A stretch of 64,000 bases of DNA from Bdellovibrio sp. ZAP7 (GTDB lineage Bacteria; Bdellovibrionota; FAC87; UBA2466): assembly GCA_945878405.1 (NCBI GenBank), contig CAMCTJ010000007.1, positions 1 through 64,000 of the forward strand, read 5' to 3'. The notes beneath the pieces were generated by a model. It did not search any database and was not told where the DNA came from. It saw only the letters and a list, made by a program, of their open reading frames with translations. The position numbers were made by a program, and so were the translations under genes. Shown here piece after piece: positions 48,195-56,039 of the stretch (position 1 is its first letter; each line of letters opens with the position of its first letter).

Positions 48195-49773
48195 TAAAAA
48201 TCTGGTTCCATTTCGAGTAATGGTGGTATCCCCGACCATTAAAGGTGTACTCGTTCCAAAAAGCAATTCTTTGAAACCTGGGCTCCCAAGAAAAAGCCAT
48301 TGGGAAGTCATCAGCTATCAATTTATCTAGTTTCTGAACTAGGTTTCTTCTTTCCAGGGGAGAAGAGGCTTGATGAAGTGCTGCTAAGATCTCATCTACT
48401 TTGGAGTTAGAAAATCCTGTAATGTTTCCTGATTCGGGAACGAGGGACCCTTTGCTATTCCAGGTCATATCCAGATCGGTCATAAACTCATCTCGATTAC
48501 GCGAAAAATCGAGAGCCTCAAACTGTCCCTGATTGCGTAGTTTTAGATAAGTACCCCAGTCTACCACTCGAATCGAAACACGAATGCCCAGTTTTCTCAG
48601 GTCCTCTTGGTAAAGGGCTAAGTATTTTGCTGCTGGCGGATTACCGGTAAGTATTTCAAAGGAAAAAGCCTGACCGTTGTGTTCCAAAACCTTTTGTGAA
48701 TTGAAAGTCCATCCCGCTTCTGTTAGGAGTTTCAGCGCTTGTTGGGGATCGTAGGGAAGGGGAAGATTGTCGGGATGGTGGTACTCCGATCCGAAGTAGG
48801 CAATTCCCGTTGTTGGTTGATATTGATCATAAAAGAAGTCATGGATCAAGCGTTTTCGATTGAATAGCAGAGCAAGAGCCTTTCTTACTCGTCTATCTTG
48901 AAACAAAGGTTTTCGCATATTCCAAGCGATCCCCGCCATTCCATACGAAAGGCGATTCGCGACTTCTAGTTTTCGTATGGCCCCCTTTTGAAATAACGGG
49001 TGGTGAGTATCCGCAGCCCATGATTTAGCTGACAAAAAATAAAGGTAGTCGATTTCATGTTTGATCAACATTTGGAATAATAAAGAGGGATCAGATTGAG
49101 TGTGAAACTCAATTCGATTTAAGAGGTACTTCCGATTATTTAGGGGAGAATGGTGGCCCCAATAGCGGGGATTTTTATTTAAAGAGATGCTGTGCCCCCA
49201 CTTTACTGAGTCAAAAACATAAGGCCCAGAACCTATAAATCGTTCATTGAAATCTTTGGTAAATGTTCCAGCAGAAAAATGTTTTTTTGAAAGAACATAA
49301 AACTGGGAAAAAAGAGTCATCCCGAGTGGGACCGGTCGTTTCGAAGAGAAAATAATTTTCCCCTGTGAAATCTGACAGTCGGTCAGATCCATAAAGAGTG
49401 AAGCGTAGGCTTGTACTTGATTGGCAGAGGATTTAAGGATGTTCCAGGTAAACAATACATCTTCTGAGGTTACCGGAGAGTCGTCCGAAAATTTGGCCTT
49501 GGGGTCTAATGTGAATTCAAATTGGGTATGGTCTCGATTGACTGAAAACCAGTTGGCTAAGCTCGGTTCAGGTTCCAAACTGTCCAAATTCAGGCGGACT
49601 AATGGCTCTAAAACAAGGGAAGTAACGGCTTCCGAGTAATCATCAAAGCCCAAGTAGTACAGATTAGAAATCGGATACCCGGCAAATCCGACTCTGATCC
49701 GACTCTCGTATGGGGCCGCGCCGTAAGCCGAACTAACGAGAACCCCTAAGAAAAGAAACAGTAAACCTTTCAT
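48160..49773 (-). CDS. extracellular solute-binding protein, family 5 (peptide-type)
   Basis: A 537-residue DppA/OppA-like binding protein with signal peptide about 1-18 (FLFLGVLVSSAYG). Family features: LVLEPLVRLNLDSLEPEPSLA, FTLDPKAKFSDDSPVTSEDV, IGSGPYVF, RKALALLFNRKRLIHDFF and YDPQQALKLLTEAGW. It lacks a lipobox. It delivers substrate, probably a peptide, to the two permeases that follow. A TATAAT lies only 10 bases before the ATG, which suggests a very short or absent 5' leader. Confidence 0.92.
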   Translation of the reverse strand: MKGLLFLFLGVLVSSAYGAAPYESRIRVGFAGYPISNLYYLGFDDYSEAVTSLVLEPLVRLNLDSLEPEPSLANWFSVNRDHTQFEFTLDPKAKFSDDSPVTSEDVLFTWNILKSSANQVQAYASLFMDLTDCQISQGKIIFSSKRPVPLGMTLFSQFYVLSKKHFSAGTFTKDFNERFIGSGPYVFDSVKWGHSISLNKNPRYWGHHSPLNNRKYLLNRIEFHTQSDPSLLFQMLIKHEIDYLYFLSAKSWAADTHHPLFQKGAIRKLEVANRLSYGMAGIAWNMRKPLFQDRRVRKALALLFNRKRLIHDFFYDQYQPTTGIAYFGSEYHHPDNLPLPYDPQQALKLLTEAGWTFNSQKVLEHNGQAFSFEILTGNPPAAKYLALYQEDLRKLGIRVSIRVVDWGTYLKLRNQGQFEALDFSRNRDEFMTDLDMTWNSKGSLVPESGNITGFSNSKVDEILAALHQASSPLERRNLVQKLDKLIADDFPMAFSWEPRFQRIAFWNEYTFNGRGYHHYSKWNQIFNEWQSTAQKSQ

Positions 49774-49783
49774 GTCGGTCCGA

Positions 49784-49789
49784 ATTATA
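49784..49789 (-). promoter_or_regulatory. candidate -10 box for the peptide-transporter genes
   Basis: On the minus strand the sequence reads TATAAT, ten bases before the ATG at 49773. No good -35 hexamer lies 16-18 bases further up. If used, transcription would start within a few bases of the start codon. Confidence 0.35.
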
Positions 49790-49898
49790 AGGTTTTTTGT
49801 TCCCTAAGTCGCGTTCCTGTCACTCAAACTGAGAATCACCGCCCAATTTAAAACTGGCAGCCATTGCAATAGCTCCGACTCAAGAAAGAGAGGAATCG

Positions 49899-50159
49899 AT
49901 GAAACATTACCAACTGAAAAGAGAAGAAGTGATTCGAATTCTGGGAGACCAGTCACTAAAACGGTGGTGGGTAGCTGAGTATGCCGGGGTTCATAAGACG
50001 ACGCTCAGGCGCTGGCTCCAGGGAAAGACCCGCTTTGTGCTTAATAAGAATGCTGAAAGGCTAGCTCAAGTTCTGGAAACGCCGTTAAGTCAGATCGCTG
50101 AACCCGCTAAAAGGTTCCGGGGAAACACGGAAAAGAATAATAAAAACAATATTATATAG
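49899..50159 (+). CDS. small helix-turn-helix DNA-binding protein
   Basis: An 86-residue protein whose middle is a helix-turn-helix: WVAEYAGVHKTTLRRWLQGK, followed by NKNAERLAQVLETPLSQIAE, the XRE-like second part. The tail is Asn/Lys-rich. A GAGAGGAA ribosome site precedes the ATG. As the gene just before the motility region it may regulate it, but that is only positional. Its targets are unknown. Confidence 0.75.
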   Translation: MKHYQLKREEVIRILGDQSLKRWWVAEYAGVHKTTLRRWLQGKTRFVLNKNAERLAQVLETPLSQIAEPAKRFRGNTEKNNKNNII

Positions 50160-50174
50160 CTTGCTAGACGCCGC

Positions 50175-50203
50175 TTGACGATCTCGCCCCCGTCTCCTAG
50201 GCT
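50175..50203 (+). promoter_or_regulatory. weak sigma-70-like promoter
   Basis: TTGACG (50175-50180), exactly 17 bases, then TAGGCT (50198-50203). The -35 is 5/6 and the -10 only 3/6 of consensus. It would place a start about 35 bases before the ATG at 50243. Confidence 0.35.
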
Positions 50204-50242
50204 GCTTTGAATATTCAAGGGTTTAGGTGCCGGGGGACCCCC

Positions 50243-50863
50243 ATGAGAAATTTAATCTCAAATAAAATTACTCTGCTTATTTGGCTGTTCAGTTTATCTG
50301 GAAATGCTGGCGTTGCTCTTTTTTCCGATGTTTCCTCTATTCGAAGGGAATTTTTGGAGGAACACAGAGTTTTTGAAAAAATCATCGAAGGCAAAAGTGA
50401 TTGGGAAAGCACCTTCTGTCATGGGGTGTATTCCTACCGGATTATGGTTCGTACCCAGCTCAAAGATTTGGATATTCAATTAGGCCCAGATGGTTCTGTT
50501 TTTCTAAAAGCCGTCTTGCACGAGCCCTACATTGGGTTTCAGGGAAGTTATCAGGGAGCCTATTCATTTTGTTTTCCGATCTCCAAATGGTCTGGGGTAA
50601 CCGCAGAAGATGCCAAAATTGAAGCAAAAGTTGAATTTACCGATACTGAAGACGGCCGAGTCCGCGTGAATATTAAGGTAAGTTCAGTGGAGCTCGGAAG
50701 ATTGATGAGTGATTCCTTATATACGTCATGGGAGGAATCGATGACTCAAATGGTGAATAATGGACTCAGTCAGGTTTGGTCTTCTTCACTAGGAGATTGG
50801 TTCAGCTCGAAGATTTCATCAGTTGTAAATGAACATTTGCCGTCTCTGCCTAAGGAAAAATAA
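50243..50863 (+). CDS. exported protein of unknown function next to FliL
   Basis: About 206 residues with a signal peptide (NLISNKITLLIWLFSLSGNAG). I use the ATG at 50243; a TTG at 50207 would add twelve residues ahead of the signal. The mature part has two cysteines (ESTFCHGVYSY and SFCFPIS) and beta-rich stretches (DIQLGPDGSVFLKAVL, RVRVNIKVSSVELG), reminiscent of lipid-binding beta-cups, followed by a helical end. A GGGGGACCCCC palindrome sits right before the ATG and may hide the ribosome site. It is 3 bases from the FliL-like gene. Confidence 0.6.
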   Translation: MRNLISNKITLLIWLFSLSGNAGVALFSDVSSIRREFLEEHRVFEKIIEGKSDWESTFCHGVYSYRIMVRTQLKDLDIQLGPDGSVFLKAVLHEPYIGFQGSYQGAYSFCFPISKWSGVTAEDAKIEAKVEFTDTEDGRVRVNIKVSSVELGRLMSDSLYTSWEESMTQMVNNGLSQVWSSSLGDWFSSKISSVVNEHLPSLPKEK

Positions 50864-50866
50864 GCC

Positions 50867-51394
50867 ATGATCAGAAATTTTCTTGATTGGTTGCGAACAG
50901 CACCTACTGAAAAACGTCAAAAAGCACTCATTCTTCTCGGACTGGGAGCGATTGTTTTGCTTGCTGCTGTTATTTCAACGGTGGTTATTTTGAAAGCGCA
51001 GAACCCAACAACTCAGGTCAGTCATGTAGCGGAACCGGAGGCATCTCACTCAGTGGAAGCCCATCCAAAAGGGCCTTACAGTCTTTCCTATGAGATTAAT
51101 CAAATTTCTATGGCGGTTATGAACCGTAAGGGCACAAAAACCGCTTATGCTCAGTTTAGTCTGGTACTAGATTGCCCCGATGAGGAGTCCCACAAAACAT
51201 TGTCGATGAACCGAGCCAAACTTTTAGATGCTATTTTTGTTATTGGTGGCGGTTTCTATTTAGAAGACTTTCAAGGGGAGAAAGCTCAAAAGTCTTTTGA
51301 AAAGTTCAAGAAAGACCTACTTCAAAAATATCAAACCGATTTTCACGCACAGGCCCCTCGAGAGATTTCACTAAAAGATTGGTTCGTTAACTAG
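50867..51394 (+). CDS. FliL-like protein, first of two
   Basis: A 175-residue single-pass protein: cytoplasmic N-terminus, membrane helix (about 20-43, ALILLGLGAIVLLAAVISTV), linker, then a FliL-like periplasmic domain (TAYAQFSLVLDCPDEESHKT, AKLLDAIFVIGG). FliL supports stator function at the flagellar motor. It is distinct from the second FliL at 52210 and ends in KDWFVN instead of the usual YFTxFxxQ. It may belong to an alternative stator complex. It is coupled to the preceding exported protein. Confidence 0.7.
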   Translation: MIRNFLDWLRTAPTEKRQKALILLGLGAIVLLAAVISTVVILKAQNPTTQVSHVAEPEASHSVEAHPKGPYSLSYEINQISMAVMNRKGTKTAYAQFSLVLDCPDEESHKTLSMNRAKLLDAIFVIGGGFYLEDFQGEKAQKSFEKFKKDLLQKYQTDFHAQAPREISLKDWFVN

Positions 51395-51457
51395 CCTGTT
51401 TTTGTCACACTCTTGTCATTCTTTTTAGCATTTTTTTCTGTGTTCTAATGGAATGCT

Positions 51458-51469
51458 CTGCCTAGGCAG
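51458..51469. repeat. 12-bp perfect palindrome next to a sigma-54-like element
   Basis: CTGCCTAGGCAG is a perfect 12-bp palindrome ending two bases before the TGGCAC element at 51472. Its position would suit a repressor or activator site over the promoter of the Gly/Tyr-rich lipoprotein. Confidence 0.35.
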
Positions 51470-51471
51470 TT

Positions 51472-51486
51472 TGGCACTCTTTTGCA
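51472..51486 (+). promoter_or_regulatory. sigma-54-like promoter, spacing one base short
   Basis: TGGCAC and TTGCA are both present, but the GG-to-GC distance is 9 bases rather than the standard 10. It may be weak or inactive. The lipoprotein ATG at 51537 lies 50 bases downstream. Confidence 0.4.
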
Positions 51487-51502
51487 AATAAAAATGAGGA
51501 GA

Positions 51503-51518
51503 CGCGTTTATTCACGCG
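51503..51518 (+). other. small leader hairpin
   Basis: CGCGT-TTATTC-ACGCG forms a 5-bp GC-rich stem with a 6-base loop in the likely 5' leader of the lipoprotein gene at 51537. It has no T-run, so it is not an intrinsic terminator. Confidence 0.3.
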
Positions 51519-51536
51519 GTATACGGAAGTAGAAAA

Positions 51537-52079
51537 ATGGCCTGGAAAAGAACAATTATTTTAGCCGTTGTGTTCCTGCTCATGAGTTGTGGGAAAAATG
51601 ATGGCATCCGTACTGCCGGAGGAGGGATTTATCCACAAGGTCCTTCAATGCCTGCTTTGCCTCCAGCTTCCCCTGGAAATTATTATCCGGGTTATGGAGG
51701 TGGCTATGGAGGCAGCTATGGTCCCGGAATGGGAGGTTATGGAGGCGGTAGCTTTCAACCGGGATATTACAATCCCTATGGAACTCAGTTTTACCCTTGG
51801 ATGCCTATTTACGTGTACTACCAACAGGTTGTTTATCTACAACCCACTTTTGTTACCCTCTGGAGTGGTTGGGAGAATTTTGCTTTGGTAAATCAGATTC
51901 CCGTCTATGACTTTACGCAGTTTTGGTACAACTACTGTCCTCAGGTAATGCCCACCCAACTCTACACTTATTTTTCTAATACGTTTTATCCTTGGATGAC
52001 GCCATCCACCGTATTTTATCCAAGCTATTCTCCTCAAACTTTCTGGCAGAATTATTCGGGGTTGCCTTACCAGTTTTAG
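51537..52079 (+). CDS. Gly/Tyr-rich lipoprotein
   Basis: A 180-residue lipoprotein with a clear signal and lipobox (VFLLMSC, Cys18). Residues 30-80 are Gly/Tyr/Pro-rich (GGGYGGSYGPGMGGYGGG), and the rest is Tyr/Phe/Pro-rich (FYPWMPIYVYYQQVVYL, TFYPWMTPSTVFYPSY). No enzyme motif is seen. Such composition is found in adhesive or coat proteins. It interrupts the two FliL genes, which raises the possibility of a sheath or envelope role near the flagellum, but this is only positional. Confidence 0.75.
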   Translation: MAWKRTIILAVVFLLMSCGKNDGIRTAGGGIYPQGPSMPALPPASPGNYYPGYGGGYGGSYGPGMGGYGGGSFQPGYYNPYGTQFYPWMPIYVYYQQVVYLQPTFVTLWSGWENFALVNQIPVYDFTQFWYNYCPQVMPTQLYTYFSNTFYPWMTPSTVFYPSYSPQTFWQNYSGLPYQF

Positions 52080-52153
52080 TCAAATCCGTGACGCTCTTTT
52101 TGCGAGACTGACGTTCGGCGCACCGCTCCCTCCGGTGAAATGTGGCATTTTTC

Positions 52154-52169
52154 TGGCACCTCCTTTGCA
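52154..52169 (+). promoter_or_regulatory. sigma-54 (RpoN) promoter of the flagellar operon
   Basis: TGGCAC-CTCCT-TTGCA matches the sigma-54 consensus (GG and GC separated by 10 bases). The ATG of fliL lies 41 bases downstream, giving a 5' leader of about 30 bases. A CACCG/CGGTG inverted repeat at 52121-52137 just upstream might be an activator site. Sigma-54 control of flagellar export genes is common in polarly flagellated bacteria. Confidence 0.85.
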
Positions 52170-52209
52170 CAATCGGCGATCAATCAATTTAATCTAGCGG
52201 GGGGAGTCT

Positions 52210-52800
52210 ATGGCCGAAGCAGCCAAGAAACTACAAGAAGTACCCAAGAAATTAGAAGCAGTTCCAGCAGCTGGTGCTCCAGAGAAAAAGAAGTTTGATG
52301 TGTTGGGCCTCGTTTCCGTTCTCATCATCTCTTTAAACCTAGCAGCTGTTGTGGGCTTGGGAATGTACATGAAAAAGGTCTGGGCCAAGATGATGGAAGT
52401 TGAAACAAAAATGGAAGAGGTCATGCAAGCTCAGAAAGAGGAAGAAGCACCTCCCGCAAAAGAGAAACTAGCTGGAAGAGCTATCACTCCTCCAGTTCCC
52501 GCGACTCTCTACCCCCTAGAGAGCTTTCTAGTAAACATTACAAGTGATCAAGGCCCCAAATTTCTTCAAACTCAAATGGAGCTCGAACTCACCGACTCTG
52601 CTACAGAGGAAGAGATCACTAAGAAAAAGGCGGCTATCCGCGACGCAGTTATCGTGCTCTTGAGTAGTCGTTCCTATAAGCAAATCCGAGAGGCAAGCGG
52701 AATGGTTACTTTGCGTAGAGATATTCTTCGCGCAGTAAATAATCTTTTAACGAGTGGTCAGGTTCGGGAAGTTTATTTCACACAGTTTCACTTCAACTAA
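52210..52800 (+). CDS. fliL: flagellar basal-body protein FliL
   Basis: A 196-residue FliL: Ala/Glu/Lys-rich cytoplasmic N-terminus, membrane helix (about 37-58, LGLVSVLIISLNLAAVVGLG), a Glu/Lys coiled coil and the FliL domain ending in the classic REVYFTQFHFN. FliL encircles or assists the stators. The GGGGGGAG ribosome site is strong. It is the first gene behind the sigma-54 promoter and of the fliL-to-fliA run. Confidence 0.92.
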   Translation: MAEAAKKLQEVPKKLEAVPAAGAPEKKKFDVLGLVSVLIISLNLAAVVGLGMYMKKVWAKMMEVETKMEEVMQAQKEEEAPPAKEKLAGRAITPPVPATLYPLESFLVNITSDQGPKFLQTQMELELTDSATEEEITKKKAAIRDAVIVLLSSRSYKQIREASGMVTLRRDILRAVNNLLTSGQVREVYFTQFHFN

Positions 52801-52813
52801 GAGGAGCAACCAA

Positions 52814-53875
52814 ATGCCCGAAGTGCTTAGCCAAGCTGAGATTGATTCCTTACTCTCCGCTGTTTCCAATGGTGATTTGGAAAGCGATGCTGGGAAAAAG
52901 GAAGAAAATCAAAAAGCGAATTCTGCGGGATCCGAAGGCGGTCCCAATTGGATAGCTTATGATCTTACATCTCACGAAAAAATTGTCCGTGGGAAAATGA
53001 TCGCTCTTCAGGGGATACATGAGCGATTTGCTAGACTCTTTCGAGCTTCACTCACAAATCATTTAAAGAGACAAGTATCAGTCAGTCTGAACCGAATGGA
53101 TTTCATGAAGTTTGGGGACTATCTCAATAATTTAGTTCTCCCCACTTCTGTGAATATCGTTAGCATGACTGACCTGAAGGGAAGTCTCTTATTCATCGTC
53201 AGTTCAAAACTCACCTATGCGTTGGTGGATGCCTATTACGGGGGATCTGAGCGTCCCTTTTCAAAAGTGGGAAATCGAGATGAATTCACAAGTATTGAAA
53301 ACAATATGATCTCGAAGGTTTCGGGATTGGCGCTAAAAGACCTGCAAGAATCCTGGAAACTTAATTATCCTTTAAAGCTTCAACCTCTTCGAAACGAGAC
53401 CAATCCACACTTTATTGGAACGATCCATCCCTCTGAACTCGTTGCCGTACTAACCGTCGATGTCGAATTCGAAAGTCTTTCGGGGTCTTGTTTTGTGGTT
53501 CTTCAGCTGGAACCACTTAATAAAATCCAGGAGTATTTAGCTTTCAATGTTACCGGTGATTTTTCAGTAGAGAACGGTGAGTGGCGAGAGCATTGGATCA
53601 GAGAAGTGATGTCCACGGAACTTCTCCTTCAGGTTGAATTGGGAGCGACACAGAAAAAGTTAGGCGAAATCGAAAACCTCCAGAATGGAAACACAATCGT
53701 TCTCGCTCAGGATTCCGTTGCTCCCCTCACTGTATATGTTCAGGGACTACCCCTCATGGCAGGAATGATGGGAAATGTCAGAGGCAATTTGGCTATTCGA
53801 ATGACTAAGACTCTTCAAAGCGAAGATTCATCAGAAGGAGATATCAATGAACAAAGCAAAGTGGCAAATGGCTAA
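52814..53875 (+). CDS. fliM: flagellar motor switch protein FliM
   Basis: A 353-residue FliM, the CheY-binding C-ring subunit. It starts LSQAEIDSLLSAV, the N-terminal CheY-P binding peptide of FliM. The middle domain has IALQGIHERFARLFRAS, and the C-terminal SpoA domain has VTVYVQGLPLMAGMMG. The frame is open back to 52754, but the ATG at 52814 with a GAGGAG site is correct. It overlaps fliN by 29 bases. Confidence 0.95.
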   Translation: MPEVLSQAEIDSLLSAVSNGDLESDAGKKEENQKANSAGSEGGPNWIAYDLTSHEKIVRGKMIALQGIHERFARLFRASLTNHLKRQVSVSLNRMDFMKFGDYLNNLVLPTSVNIVSMTDLKGSLLFIVSSKLTYALVDAYYGGSERPFSKVGNRDEFTSIENNMISKVSGLALKDLQESWKLNYPLKLQPLRNETNPHFIGTIHPSELVAVLTVDVEFESLSGSCFVVLQLEPLNKIQEYLAFNVTGDFSVENGEWREHWIREVMSTELLLQVELGATQKKLGEIENLQNGNTIVLAQDSVAPLTVYVQGLPLMAGMMGNVRGNLAIRMTKTLQSEDSSEGDINEQSKVANG

Positions 53876-54206
53876 TCACGATCAGGGTGGAGAAGGCTCA
53901 GCCCCTAGCCTAAAAGTGGTTGAAAACAATCCAAAAGATGGTCAGCTTGAGTATGTTTTAGATATTCCCTTAAGAGTCAGTGTCGAATTGGGCCGCACAA
54001 AGATTTTAGTTCAGGATTTGATCAAGTTACACAAAGGCTCAGTTATCGAACTGCAAAAAATGGCAGGAGAGGCTTTGGAGGTATTAGTAAATGATAAGGT
54101 CGTCGCAAAGGGTGAAGTAATTGTTGTTAATGATAAGTTTGGAGTGCGATTGACTGACATCGTTAGCAGTACACAGCGAATCCGACAATTAGGAGAAGTC
54201 GCATGA
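53847..54206 (+). CDS. fliN: flagellar motor switch protein FliN
   Basis: A 119-residue FliN with a short charged lead and one SpoA domain (VLDIPLRVSVELGRTKILVQ, GSVIELQKMAGEALEVLVND, KFGVRLTDIVS). It completes the C-ring with FliM and FliG. The ATG at 53847 has an AAGGAG site; a second ATG at 53868 is possible. Its end overlaps the FliO-like gene by four bases. Confidence 0.94.
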   Translation: MNKAKWQMANHDQGGEGSAPSLKVVENNPKDGQLEYVLDIPLRVSVELGRTKILVQDLIKLHKGSVIELQKMAGEALEVLVNDKVVAKGEVIVVNDKFGVRLTDIVSSTQRIRQLGEVA

Positions 54207-55003
54207 GGCAGGTTGTTCTACTAACACTCATATTCATGGGCTATCTGGCCTTTGGTTATGAAGTAGAAAATGTCGCTGTTACAGGTCAGGATCGGGCACA
54301 AATTGAAGTGGCCGGACAACTCCCTCCGAGTGCGCCTGCGTGGAAAGTGCAGGAGAATGTCCTCGAGGTTTCCTGGCCCAACACAAAATTAGCTCCCAAA
54401 CATGGTGAAAAGTTAGAGCTGACTGCTCCTCATGCGTTGATTAAAAGAGTAACTCTCCTGCAAGGTGCCAATGATACGTTAAAAGGCAGAATCGTTATCA
54501 ACGGAAGTATGGAAGCGATTCGGGAGCGAATGAAATTATCCAATTCCGGTAGCTCTACCCTAGTCTCAATCGACTATCCCTCTCAAAATGGAAATACCAT
54601 GAAGCTCCTTCAAGAAGAGCAAACACCCATTGCTGCTTCAGCTTTCATGCAAAAAAATGAAAGCGCTGGGAGTTACCGAACAGTAGTTGGAATCATTTCT
54701 TTGTTTCTTTTGCTCTGTGTGGTTGGAGGCTTAGTCTTCTTCCGCTTTTTTAAGGGCAAGGGAGCGCTCCGAGGTGCCCGCCGCTATCTGATTGAACAAC
54801 TAAGCTACTGTCCGTTAGGAGCTAAATCGGGAGTAAGTTTACTTAAAATCGGCAAAGAATTCGTTTTGGTGGGCATTACTCCGAATCAAATTAGCATGCT
54901 CTCTCAACTCCCAAAATTGCAAGAACAATATGAAGAGGAAACCGGCTTTGAAAGAGGAGTATTTCAAGAAGCCGTAGCAGAAGAAGTACAAAGACTCCGT
55001 TAG
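54203..55003 (+). CDS. fliO: FliO-like flagellar export protein with periplasmic N-terminal extension
   Basis: A 266-residue protein in the fliO position. A signal-like N-terminus and about 140 residues of beta-rich, AMIN-like periplasmic sequence (VENVAVTGQDRAQIEVAGQL, VLEVSWPNT) precede the membrane helix (about 160-181, VVGIISLFLLLCVVGGLVF) and the FliO cytoplasmic part (LLKIGKEFVLVGITPNQISML). Ordinary FliO is about 100-150 residues. FliO helps FliP assemble the export gate. The extension is unusual and may anchor FliO to peptidoglycan; that is inference. Confidence 0.8.
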   Translation: MRQVVLLTLIFMGYLAFGYEVENVAVTGQDRAQIEVAGQLPPSAPAWKVQENVLEVSWPNTKLAPKHGEKLELTAPHALIKRVTLLQGANDTLKGRIVINGSMEAIRERMKLSNSGSSTLVSIDYPSQNGNTMKLLQEEQTPIAASAFMQKNESAGSYRTVVGIISLFLLLCVVGGLVFFRFFKGKGALRGARRYLIEQLSYCPLGAKSGVSLLKIGKEFVLVGITPNQISMLSQLPKLQEQYEEETGFERGVFQEAVAEEVQRLR

Positions 55004-55012
55004 GATCTCACC

Positions 55013-55759
55013 ATGATGATACCGTTTGTAAAAATGCTGGCCACGGTTTTTCAAAGCGGTTTGCTGTTTGCCGCTGAGAAAGGCGCACTCCCACCAGTTC
55101 AATTGTCTTTTGGAGCTGCTAATTCTCCTGAGCAGACTGCCGTTGCTCTTAAAATTATTGCACTTCTAACGATTCTTGGGCTTGCACCGTCTTTGCTCAT
55201 CATGCTCACATCCTTTATTCGGATAGTGATCGTCATGTCCTTTTTGAGGCAGGCAATTGGAACGCAAGTTCTTCCGCCAAACCAACTCATTGTCGCGCTC
55301 TCGCTATTTTTGACGGTATTTATTATGGCTCCAGTATGGAAGGGGATAAATCAAGATGCCTTACAGCCCTATTTGAAAAACAAGATAACGCAAACTGAAG
55401 CGTTAAGCTTTAGTGAGAGCTATATCCGAAAGTTCATGTTTAAACAAACTCGGGATAAGGATCTCGGATTGTTTGTAAAACTTGCTGGGCTACAAACCCC
55501 AGAAAAACGGGCAGAAGTCCCAACGTATATCTTGATCCCAGCTTTCATGATTTCTGAATTGAAAACAGCCTTCTATATCGGATTCATGATCTACATTCCG
55601 TTTCTAGTTCTTGATATGGTGGTTGCCTCTATTTTGATGGCCATGGGGATGATGATGCTTCCACCCGTGGTGATTTCTTTGCCATTCAAACTCATCCTGT
55701 TTGTTCTTGTGGATGGTTGGCAGCTGATTGTTGGTTCATTGGTGAAGAGTTTTGGTTAA
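55013..55759 (+). CDS. fliP: flagellar export gate protein FliP
   Basis: A 248-residue FliP with signal-like N-terminus and four membrane segments. Family signatures: LLTILGLAPSLLIMLTSFIR and SFLRQAIGTQVLPPNQ, then YILIPAFMISELKTAFYIGF and ASILMAMGMMMLPPV. FliP forms the core of the type III export gate with FliQ and FliR. It is 9 bases after the FliO-like gene. Confidence 0.96.
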   Translation: MMIPFVKMLATVFQSGLLFAAEKGALPPVQLSFGAANSPEQTAVALKIIALLTILGLAPSLLIMLTSFIRIVIVMSFLRQAIGTQVLPPNQLIVALSLFLTVFIMAPVWKGINQDALQPYLKNKITQTEALSFSESYIRKFMFKQTRDKDLGLFVKLAGLQTPEKRAEVPTYILIPAFMISELKTAFYIGFMIYIPFLVLDMVVASILMAMGMMMLPPVVISLPFKLILFVLVDGWQLIVGSLVKSFG

Positions 55760-55768
55760 GGGGGAATC

Positions 55769-56038
55769 ATGACACAGGAACATGTGTTAGATATCTTAAG
55801 ACAGGCTCTGAAGACTGCGGTGCTTTTATCAGCTCCTCTTCTGTTGTTTGGACTTGTCGTTGGGGTTATTACCAATATTTTTCAAGCCGTCACACAGCTG
55901 AGCGAAACAACATTAGCTGTCGTACCTAAATTTGCAGCTATGTTTCTAGCACTGCTCCTCTTTTCTCCCTGGATGCTAGATATCATCACCGACTTTACTA
56001 TTCAGCTATTTGAAAACATCCCTGCTGCTGTGAGATAA
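55769..56038 (+). CDS. fliQ: flagellar export gate protein FliQ
   Basis: An 89-residue FliQ with two membrane helices (LLSAPLLLFGLVVGVITNIF and AMFLALLLFSPWMLDII) and the conserved FQAVTQLSETTLAVVPK loop. An AGGGGGA ribosome site precedes the ATG. Standard length and order. Confidence 0.95.
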   Translation: MTQEHVLDILRQALKTAVLLSAPLLLFGLVVGVITNIFQAVTQLSETTLAVVPKFAAMFLALLLFSPWMLDIITDFTIQLFENIPAAVR

Positions 56039-56039
56039 A

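Noticed and set aside
49855-49868. Sigma-54-like TGGCAG...TTGCA before the small HTH gene
   Set aside because: The GG-to-GC spacing is 8 bases rather than 10, and the first half has a mismatch.
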